From: Candidatus Saccharimonadia bacterium
Lineage (GTDB): Bacteria > Patescibacteriota > Saccharimonadia > Saccharimonadales > 2-12-FULL-41-12
Assembly: GCA_023263015.1 (NCBI GenBank)
Contig: JALQXV010000101.1
Span: 1 to 5,641 of the forward strand
Direction of reading: 5' to 3'
DNA length: 5,641 nt
Every line of letters begins with the position of its first letter. The first letter of the stretch is position 1. Below the pieces are notes generated by a model. It saw nothing but the letters and a program-made list of their open reading frames with translations. It was not told where the DNA came from and did no database searches. Positions 1 to 5,519 of the stretch are shown here, piece by piece. The translations under genes were made by a program, and so were the position numbers.

Positions 1-1
1 C

Positions 2-280
2 AAGCTTCGAGACCAAGTTTTCCATGTTGAAAGCGGAATGATGTTCGAACGCATGACCCATGAAAAGCAATACTCTGAAGATACTGCAAAGCTTATTGAT
101 GACGAAGTCGAAGCACTTATTACTGAAGCTGCTGTTCGAGCTAGGGAAGTCATTAAGGGGAATAAGAAATATCTCGAAGCCCTTAAAGACTTGCTGCTAG
201 AAAAAGAAACCGTCGAAGCCGAAGAGGTCGCCCTGATCTTTGAAGGTTCTCATTTGCCAAAAGCTGCAGCTTTGTACTAG
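2..280 (+). CDS. ftsH: FtsH-type ATP-dependent zinc metalloprotease, C-terminal fragment
   Basis: The reading frame is open from the first full codon at position 2 to the TAG at 278-280, so this is the 3' end of a gene that starts before the window. The 92 visible residues resemble the C-terminal helical part of the FtsH protease domain. YSEDTAKLIDDEVEALI matches the family pattern YSEETA..ID.EV..I. It is followed by a helix with AxxRAREVI, then the LLEKETVEAEEV segment corresponding to the usual LLEKETL..EE. FtsH is a membrane-anchored hexameric AAA+ protease that degrades membrane and regulatory proteins. The AAA+ module, HExxH zinc site and membrane anchor would lie upstream and cannot be checked here. 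The first ATGs in the window (38 and 41) are internal methionines, not starts, because the homology continues upstream of them. No clear terminator follows; the only candidate is a 4-bp CGCT/AGCG pairing near 284-300. Confidence 0.8.
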   Translation, partial: KLRDQVFHVESGMMFERMTHEKQYSEDTAKLIDDEVEALITEAAVRAREVIKGNKKYLEALKDLLLEKETVEAEEVALIFEGSHLPKAAALY

Positions 281-330
281 TTTCGCTCTCATTCTTAGCG
301 TTTGATCTGTTAAATACTGCGTAATAGGCA

Positions 331-336
331 TATAAT
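331..336 (+). promoter_or_regulatory. -10 promoter element for murJ
   Basis: A perfect TATAAT lies at 331-336, in the 65-base gap between the ftsH stop and murJ. No good -35 element lies at normal spacing (308-313 reads TGTTAA) and there is no extended TG. With a normal discriminator, transcription would begin near 342-345. That is downstream of the ATG at 337 and immediately before the in-frame GTG at 346. The same TATAAT-N9-start arrangement precedes lepA and the second kinase gene, which is the main support for this call. Confidence 0.6.
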
Positions 337-345
337 ATGTCACCA

Positions 346-1941
346 GTGAATCGTCGTACGCGTATAATATCCCGTGCCAATAAGCGGATAAGTTTGGGCA
401 ATGCTGCTGCATTGCTCGTATTCGCATCAATGTTCAGCCTTGTTTTGGGCTTTTTGCGAACGAAGTTAGTTAACGCTAACTTCCATGCGCTCGGCCCAGA
501 AAGCACTGACGCGTACTTCGCTGCATTTAAAATTCCAGACTTCTTTTTCTTTACGGTAGCGGCCGGTGCATTGGGTGTGGCCTTTATGCCATTCCTAGCC
601 GAAAAACTTGCCCGTAATGATAAAAAAGCGATCTGGGAACTCAGTAATAGTCTGTTGAACTTGCTCGCTATAGTCATGTTCTTTGTCGGGCTGATTATAT
701 TTATTTTTGCTGAGCCACTCTTGAGGCATGTTGTCGCACCTACGATGACAGAAGACCAAATGCATAACGCGGTAACAATTATGCGGTTTATTGCGTTCAA
801 TCCACTCCTGTTCACAATTTCCGGTATTCTTACTAGTGTTCAGCAGACCTTCGGGCGATTCTTTTTCTTTGCGATTGCACCGCTCTTTTATAACGGTTCA
901 ATTATCTTTAGTATCTACATATTCCAAGACAGCCTCGGCTTAATTGGGTTAGGTGTTGGTGCGCTGCTGGGTGCTATTTTGCAGCTGATCGTATCCTTGT
1001 TCGGTTTTATCGGTCTAAAGTATAAATACAATGCCAAGATTAAATGGGCCAATCCGGACTTTAGGCAGATTCTTAAGCAGCTGCCAGCACGTTCGGTTGA
1101 CCAAGGTATCGATTCAATTAACAGTATTGTAGAAACAAACCTCGCTCGTCGGCTTGGCGAAGGTAAACTTAGTTACTACGAGAATGCGTTTATTTTGCAT
1201 ACTGCCCCTACGCTACTGATTGGTACAACCATCTCAACGGCAGCATTCCCTAGGCTCAACGATCGACTTGCGCAAAATAGAAGTGACCTTTTTCGTAAAG
1301 ACTTCTTACAAATTCTAAGAGTCATTATTTGGCTTACGTTGCCAGTGGCAGTGATTGTTTACTTTACTCGAGCATATTTGGCACGTTTAATTTTTACCAA
1401 TGATGCCCCGCAGATCGCGCTAATTCTAGGCTTTTTCACAGGGGCTATTTTATTTAGAACAATCTACGCTCTTGTATCACGTTGGTTCTACGCTCAAAAA
1501 GATACAAGGACGCCATTATACGTATCACTGTTTGCAATCGCATTGAATATAGTCTTAGCGTACGTACTGTCTCGACCAGATAATTACGATGTTGCTGGCT
1601 TGGCTATGGCGCAGTCTTTGGTCGCAGCAAGTGAGGTTGCAATCCTGTTTGTCATCATGATAATGCGAGACCACAAGCTAATGAATAAAGAGTTCTGGAG
1701 CGCTATGTATAGAATTTTGTCGGTGACTGGTTTTACGGTAATAACGGCGTTCATTATGTTAAAACTCTTCCCGTTAAATACGACTGATCGAGGTTTTATT
1801 ACGTTAGGTGCAAAACTGGCGGCAATTTCTGGGGCGACTATATTGGTGCACTTTGGAATGTCTGCACTGTTTGCGTTAGACGAAGTAAAACCAGTGATCC
1901 GCAAGATTCGAAAACTAGCTACAGCTACGGTTAAAATCTAA
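346..1941 (+). CDS. murJ: MurJ/MviN-family lipid II flippase (MOP superfamily), divergent cavity
   Basis: This is a 531-residue polytopic membrane protein (534 from ATG 337). About 14 hydrophobic segments can be counted, roughly at 19-36, 66-86, 102-122, 141-166, 173-193, 197-224, 247-265, 281-302, 322-342, 356-377, 393-409, 416-440, 455-475 and 486-509, matching the MurJ topology. Family landmarks are LGFLR (34-38), TDAYFAAFKIP (54-64), GALGVAFMPFLAE (74-86) and FYAQKDTRTP (381-390). MurJ moves the peptidoglycan precursor lipid II across the cytoplasmic membrane. I prefer GTG 346 because a perfect -10 box ends at 336, so ATG 337 would lie upstream of the expected transcript start. ATG 337 remains possible, with a weak AGG at 326-328. 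By eye against E. coli MurJ, R24 and D39 are kept (R38, D55), but R18, R52 and R270 align with L32, F68 and I283. Family membership is firm; lipid II as the substrate is inference. Confidence 0.88.
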   Translation: MNRRTRIISRANKRISLGNAAALLVFASMFSLVLGFLRTKLVNANFHALGPESTDAYFAAFKIPDFFFFTVAAGALGVAFMPFLAEKLARNDKKAIWELSNSLLNLLAIVMFFVGLIIFIFAEPLLRHVVAPTMTEDQMHNAVTIMRFIAFNPLLFTISGILTSVQQTFGRFFFFAIAPLFYNGSIIFSIYIFQDSLGLIGLGVGALLGAILQLIVSLFGFIGLKYKYNAKIKWANPDFRQILKQLPARSVDQGIDSINSIVETNLARRLGEGKLSYYENAFILHTAPTLLIGTTISTAAFPRLNDRLAQNRSDLFRKDFLQILRVIIWLTLPVAVIVYFTRAYLARLIFTNDAPQIALILGFFTGAILFRTIYALVSRWFYAQKDTRTPLYVSLFAIALNIVLAYVLSRPDNYDVAGLAMAQSLVAASEVAILFVIMIMRDHKLMNKEFWSAMYRILSVTGFTVITAFIMLKLFPLNTTDRGFITLGAKLAAISGATILVHFGMSALFALDEVKPVIRKIRKLATATVKI

Positions 1942-1956
1942 TTTCTTAGCCACCTC

Positions 1957-1965
1957 TGTTATAAT
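1957..1965 (+). promoter_or_regulatory. Extended -10 promoter for lepA operon
   Basis: TG at 1957-1958, one spacer base, then TATAAT at 1960-1965 form a perfect extended -10 element in the 33-base gap between the murJ stop and lepA. The hexamer at -35 spacing (1937-1942, TCTAAT) is poor, as is common for extended -10 promoters. The expected transcription start is about 1972, three bases before the lepA ATG, so the mRNA would be essentially leaderless. The transcript probably continues through the kinase-like gene and the small membrane gene. Confidence 0.72.
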
Positions 1966-1974
1966 GGTGTAAAG

Positions 1975-3756
1975 ATGGATCAACAACACATAAGAAATTT
2001 TTGTATTATTGCTCATATTGACCATGGTAAGAGTACCTTGGCCGACCGGCTATTGGAACTAACTGGCACAGTGCAAAAGCGTGATATGAAGGCGCAGTTA
2101 CTCGATAGGATGGACCTAGAGCGCGAAAAGGGTATTACGATTAAATTGGCCCCTGTGCGTATGAACCATAATGAGTATCAGTTAAATCTGATCGATACTC
2201 CAGGGCATGTAGACTTCTCGTACGAAGTGTCACGAAGCCTTGAGGCTTGCGAAGGCGCCATACTAGTGGTTGATGCTAGTCAGGGTATTCAAGCCCAGAC
2301 ACTGGCCAATGTGTACCTTGCAATGGGTGCGGACTTAACAATTATTCCAGTCTTGAACAAAATTGATTTACCAGCAGCAGATGTGCCAAAAGTCACTAAA
2401 GAAGTTGTAAACTTGCTCGGCTGCAAACCAGAAGACATTTTACACATTAGTGCTAAAACGGGTATGGGGGTCGATACGGTACTTGATGCAGTTATAGACA
2501 GAATTGAACCACCTAAAGGTAATCAGTCTACGGCGACTAAAGCGCTTATATTTGATAGCTATTACGACGACTACCGCGGGGTGGTGCTATATGTACGCGC
2601 AGTTGACGGCGCAATTAAAAAAGGTGACGTTATTAAAATGCTAGCAACTAATGCAGAGGGTATTGCGCTTGAAGTTGGCTCGCTAACGCCAGCTATGACA
2701 CCACACGCAGAAATAGCTACCGGCGAAATTGGCTACATTGTCACTAACCTGCGAAGCACTCGAGAAGCTAAAGTAGGTGATACTATCACGCTTGCTAAGA
2801 CTCCTGCAACCGAAGCTTTGCCAGGTTACCAAGATGTTAAGCCGTTTGTATACGCAGGCTTCTTCCCAGAAAGTAATGAACAGTATCAAGACCTTAAAGA
2901 AGCTATCGAAAAATTAACCCTTAGTGATTCGGCATTACAGTACGAACTAGAAAATTCACCAGTGCTTGGTTTTGGTGTACGTATTGGCTTTTTAGGTTTG
3001 CTGCACATGGATATTGTGCGTGAACGCTTGGAGCGGGAATACAATCTCGACCTAATTGTAACCAACCCAAGTACAGACTATAAAGTTAGATTATTAAGCG
3101 GCGATGAAATTGATATCAAAAGTGCTGCCGACTTACCAGATCCTGCAAAAATTCTAGAAATCGCCGAACCATGGATTAAGGGTGAAATTGTAGTACCGAA
3201 AGATTACGTTGGCTCCGTTATTCAGCTGGTAGCAAGTAAGCGTGGTATCCATAAAAATGTTAGTTATGTGGATGATCAGTTAGCGCTAGTAAGTTTTGAT
3301 GCGCCACTAGCTAACCTACTTACTGACTTTTATGATCAACTCAAGAGCGCAACTAGCGGGTACGGTAGCTTTAACTACGAGCTTGACGATTACCGTGTAG
3401 AAAGCTTAGTTCGTCTCGATTTTTACGTTGCTTCTGAGATCGTGAATGCATTGTCGATCATGGTTCATAAAACAGAGGCCGAAGGCATGGGTCGCGAGGT
3501 TGTGGGTAAGCTAAAAGAAGTGATACCGCGTCAGAATTTCCAGATTCCATTACAAGCTGCAATTGGCGGTCGTTTTATAGCTCGTGAAGATGTTAAAGCG
3601 TTTCGTAAGGATGTAACTGCCAAACTGTACGGCGGCGATGTTACAAGGCGTAAAAAGCTACTTGAGAAGCAAAAGAAAGGAAAGGCCCGAGCAAAGCGAT
3701 TCGGTAATGTTGATATTCCTGCCGAAGCTTTTACGGTTCTTTTAAAGAGAGATTAA
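1975..3756 (+). CDS. lepA: Elongation factor 4 (LepA) translational GTPase
   Basis: This is a full-length LepA of 593 residues (family usually about 600). LepA is a ribosome-binding GTPase related to EF-G that acts on elongating or initiating ribosomes and is associated with the membrane in some bacteria. All G motifs are visible: the P-loop AHIDHGKST (13-21), switch I GITI (53-56), DTPGH (74-78, with H78 as the expected catalytic histidine), NKID (128-131) and SAK (159-161). The LepA-specific C-terminal domain is also present: HKTEAEGMGRE near 500, the AREDVKAFRKDV and YGGDVTRRKKLLEKQKKGK region, and the closing GNVDIPAEAF. These separate it from EF-G, which has a different C-terminus, and from TypA. 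ATG 1975 fits the family start and lies nine bases after a perfect TATAAT. No Shine-Dalgarno is visible because almost no leader is predicted. The TAA stop abuts the next gene's ATG, which indicates an operon. Confidence 0.97.
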   Translation: MDQQHIRNFCIIAHIDHGKSTLADRLLELTGTVQKRDMKAQLLDRMDLEREKGITIKLAPVRMNHNEYQLNLIDTPGHVDFSYEVSRSLEACEGAILVVDASQGIQAQTLANVYLAMGADLTIIPVLNKIDLPAADVPKVTKEVVNLLGCKPEDILHISAKTGMGVDTVLDAVIDRIEPPKGNQSTATKALIFDSYYDDYRGVVLYVRAVDGAIKKGDVIKMLATNAEGIALEVGSLTPAMTPHAEIATGEIGYIVTNLRSTREAKVGDTITLAKTPATEALPGYQDVKPFVYAGFFPESNEQYQDLKEAIEKLTLSDSALQYELENSPVLGFGVRIGFLGLLHMDIVRERLEREYNLDLIVTNPSTDYKVRLLSGDEIDIKSAADLPDPAKILEIAEPWIKGEIVVPKDYVGSVIQLVASKRGIHKNVSYVDDQLALVSFDAPLANLLTDFYDQLKSATSGYGSFNYELDDYRVESLVRLDFYVASEIVNALSIMVHKTEAEGMGREVVGKLKEVIPRQNFQIPLQAAIGGRFIAREDVKAFRKDVTAKLYGGDVTRRKKLLEKQKKGKARAKRFGNVDIPAEAFTVLLKRD

Positions 3757-4473
3757 ATGAGTCGACTACTGACTGAGGATGAGGCCAAGTTGTATGCAGA
3801 ATCTTTGCCAAACTATCGGCCTAACCCTCAGACAGTTGCCCAATTTGCTGCCAGTAACTTTACGGTGATTGCTGGACCAGCCGGTGCCGGTAAAGATACG
3901 TTGCGTGATAACTTAATCGCAGACTATCCGGATATTTATGTACCGATTTTATCGACGACTACGCGGCCACCCCGCGAAGGTGAAGTTAATGGGCAGACTT
4001 ACAATTTTACTGACCTAGAACATTTTAACGATGCCTTAACGCGCAAAGAATATCTGCAAGTTGCGCTAGTTCATAACCAACAGCTGTCAGCACTCCACAT
4101 TAGTGAGGTGCAAAAATTGAACCAAATTCAAACTGGCCTTAGTATTTTGATTGTCCAAACCGAAGAGGAGCTTCGTGCGTACCATCCGAATATTAGAACT
4201 ATTTTTGTTGCACCACCAAGCTTAGAGGTATTAAAGCAACGAATTCAAATAGAGCGCATTCTTGATTCGTCCGAAATTAGTCGTCGACTCACAGCTGCCA
4301 AACAAGAAATCGCATTTGCACTAGGGCAGCCTCATTATTACTGTATGGTTAGCGATGGCGTCGAGCATATTACCAATGTAGCCCATAGCTATATTCAAAC
4401 TGGTCAAATAGATAAGGCTGAAGATGAGCGGGCTCGCAGTATCCTTGAAAAAATATTAGAATCATTGGTATGA
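3757..4473 (+). CDS. Guanylate kinase-like P-loop protein with degenerate GMP site
   Basis: This 238-residue protein has the guanylate kinase fold: P-loop GPAGAGKDT (40-48), STTTRPPR (66-73), TYNF (81-84) and a lid-like segment SSEISRRLTAAKQEI (171-185). An N-terminal extension of about 35 residues and a charged C-terminal helix (about 217-238) make it longer than typical guanylate kinases (about 190-210). Both extensions are mirrored in the paralog at 4775-5494. Aligned by eye with the family, the GMP-contacting positions equivalent to yeast E69, Y78, S80 and D100 read Q101, L110, L113 and I132, although the serine and arginines of STTTRPPR and Y82 remain. It may bind ATP but probably does not use GMP normally. 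The GKDT P-loop also recalls PhnN (ribose 1,5-bisphosphokinase), a related fold, so a different substrate is possible. ATG 3757 follows the lepA TAA with no gap. A purine-rich stretch (3744-3751) is at best a weak ribosome site, so coupling to LepA translation is likely. Confidence 0.8.
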   Translation: MSRLLTEDEAKLYAESLPNYRPNPQTVAQFAASNFTVIAGPAGAGKDTLRDNLIADYPDIYVPILSTTTRPPREGEVNGQTYNFTDLEHFNDALTRKEYLQVALVHNQQLSALHISEVQKLNQIQTGLSILIVQTEEELRAYHPNIRTIFVAPPSLEVLKQRIQIERILDSSEISRRLTAAKQEIAFALGQPHYYCMVSDGVEHITNVAHSYIQTGQIDKAEDERARSILEKILESLV

Positions 4474-4742
4474 GCAATAAATCTAGCAAAAAAGACTTGC
4501 TGCCATTTACTCAGGCTGAAGAAAAACTAATTCATAAAATAGTGGAGGAGCGAGTTAAAGTTGAAACAAAGTTTCCGCTCGTTTTTCTATTGGTGGCCAC
4601 TTTTGGCTTTGTGGCGGTGCTTTATGGCTTTGAAAAGATTATCGATAAAATTCAGTTCTTTCAAGATCAGCCATGGTGGTTACTTATAACCGGCATCATA
4701 ATTTTGATCATATCAGGCACTACCTATAAAAAACTAGGGTAA
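4470..4742 (+). CDS. Small two-helix membrane protein of unknown function
   Basis: This is a 90-residue protein that I do not recognise. It has a Lys/Ser-rich start (residues 1-10), a charged, probably amphipathic helix (about 14-33, EEKLIHKIVEERVKVE), a hydrophobic segment at 36-53, a short linker containing charged residues and a QDQPWW turn (54-70), a second very hydrophobic segment at 69-84 rich in isoleucine, and a short basic tail (YKKLG). This predicts two membrane helices with both ends probably in the cytoplasm, by the positive-inside rule. No catalytic motif or signal-peptidase site is visible. Its ATG overlaps the previous gene's TGA as ATGA and no Shine-Dalgarno is present, so it is probably translated by coupling after the kinase-like protein. 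That overlap, its single plausible start and the sensible membrane-protein composition support a real gene. A membrane anchor or partner for the kinase-like protein or LepA is conceivable but untested. Confidence 0.72.
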   Translation: MSNKSSKKDLLPFTQAEEKLIHKIVEERVKVETKFPLVFLLVATFGFVAVLYGFEKIIDKIQFFQDQPWWLLITGIIILIISGTTYKKLG

Positions 4743-4758
4743 TTAACAGACAGTTAAT
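4742..4758 (+). repeat. 6-bp inverted repeat abutting the second kinase promoter
   Basis: ATTAAC at 4742-4747 and GTTAAT at 4753-4758 are perfect inverted arms around a 5-base centre (AGACA). The repeat begins on the last base of the membrane-gene stop and ends one base before the TATAAT at 4760. This is the -35/spacer zone, where a dimeric regulator could act. The arms are short and AT-rich, no T-tract follows, and it could be chance. I see no matching palindrome before murJ or lepA. Confidence 0.3.
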
Positions 4759-4759
4759 G

Positions 4760-4765
4760 TATAAT
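4760..4765 (+). promoter_or_regulatory. -10 promoter element for the second kinase gene
   Basis: A perfect TATAAT at 4760-4765 lies in the 32-base gap between the membrane-protein stop and ATG 4775. No clear -35 is visible (4737-4742 reads GGGTAA). TG directly abuts the hexamer, one base closer than in a true extended -10. The expected start near 4772 gives a leader of about three bases before ATG 4775. The spacing is identical to the murJ and lepA sites, which supports function and means this gene need not depend on read-through from lepA. Confidence 0.65.
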
Positions 4766-4774
4766 GGGTCTTTT

Positions 4775-5494
4775 ATGAACCCGCAGGTATCGACTCAGTT
4801 AACTGATAAGCTCACAAATTACTCGGTGCCGCTACGCGCTGTTGAGATTATTGAATCTACTAAAATTGTTTTCTTGGTTGGGATAACGGCTGCAGGAAAA
4901 GACACGATTATCGGTGAATTACTCAAGTCAGGTAAGTACCACTACATTGTTTCGCATACTACTCGCAAGCCACGCTATAATCACTCAGTACTAGAGCAAG
5001 AAGGTGTAGAGTATCATTTCATTGACCTTGCAAATGCCGAACGAATGATTGATAACCAAGAATTCGTTGAGGTAAAACTTGTCCACGACAATATTTACGG
5101 CACCAGTATTGCCGAAATTGAAGCAGCTAACAATAAGTCAGAAATTGCTATTACCGAAATTGAAGTGCAGGGTATTGCCGAGTACCGAGCAGTTAGTGCT
5201 TCTGTTTTACCAATATTTATTCTGCCCCCAGATTTTGCAACGTGGCAGGAGCGTCTAGTTAAACGATACAGTGGCAATGTTGACCAAGCAGACCTTAGCA
5301 AGCGTATGGCAACCGCCAAGCTCGAATTGTCTGAGGCACTATCTAAAGACTACTTTGAATTTGTGATTAACCACGATCTTGATAAAACGATCACGATTGT
5401 TGATAGAATTGCACATGGTGAATTATCAAAAGAAAAGAACGACCAAGCTCGAGCAATTGCGCAGGAGCTACTTGATCAGTTAAACCAAATCTAG
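4775..5494 (+). CDS. gmk: Guanylate kinase (probable, long form)
   Basis: This is a 239-residue guanylate kinase-family protein (245 from ATG 4757). The family converts GMP and ATP to GDP and ADP in the cytosol. Visible motifs are the P-loop GITAAGKDT (36-44), SHTTRKPR (60-67), EYHFID (79-84), EFVEVKLVHDNIYGTS (96-111) and TEIEVQG (127-133). The GMP-contacting residues equivalent to yeast S34, R38, R41, Y50, E69, Y78 and S80 appear as S60, R64, R67, Y80, E99, Y108 and S111. The D100 position is the conservative E130. Two features are unusual: the third P-loop glycine is alanine (A39), and GKD replaces the common GK[ST]. The N-terminal extension (NY.VP near 15-19) and the C-terminal helix (NDQARAIAQELLDQL) match the upstream paralog. 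ATG 4775 is preferred because ATG 4757 lies upstream of the TATAAT and would not be on that transcript. It is the better candidate for the cell's working Gmk, but PhnN-like activity cannot be excluded. Confidence 0.82.
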   Translation: MNPQVSTQLTDKLTNYSVPLRAVEIIESTKIVFLVGITAAGKDTIIGELLKSGKYHYIVSHTTRKPRYNHSVLEQEGVEYHFIDLANAERMIDNQEFVEVKLVHDNIYGTSIAEIEAANNKSEIAITEIEVQGIAEYRAVSASVLPIFILPPDFATWQERLVKRYSGNVDQADLSKRMATAKLELSEALSKDYFEFVINHDLDKTITIVDRIAHGELSKEKNDQARAIAQELLDQLNQI

Positions 5495-5519
5495 AACTAG
5501 CATGAATTTTCTTGGTTTA
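5481..5519 (+). repeat. 8-bp inverted repeat spanning the second kinase stop codon
   Basis: TAAACCAA at 5481-5488 and TTGGTTTA at 5512-5519 are perfect inverted arms separated by 23 bases, with the gene's TAG stop (5492-5494) inside the loop. Two more pairs (5478/5522 and 5479/5521) are possible across a single mismatch. An RNA hairpin here could end or protect the transcript. It lacks a T-tract on either strand, has a large loop and is AU-rich, so a classical intrinsic terminator is not supported. Confidence 0.35.

Noticed and set aside
284..300. CGCT/AGCG hairpin after the ftsH stop as a terminator
   Set aside because: It has only four base pairs and a short TTT, too weak to call an intrinsic terminator.
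363..368. Second perfect TATAAT, 32 bases after the murJ -10 box
   Set aside because: It lies inside murJ codons for R-I-I, and the codon at the N9 distance is CAA. The nearby GTG at 374 is out of frame, so it looks like chance.
183..815. 210-codon open frame on the - strand (with a second one at 197-430)
   Set aside because: It is antisense to ftsH and murJ, crosses the gap and promoter between them, and has the odd composition expected of a shadow of a hydrophobic gene. Both + strand genes are clearly recognisable.
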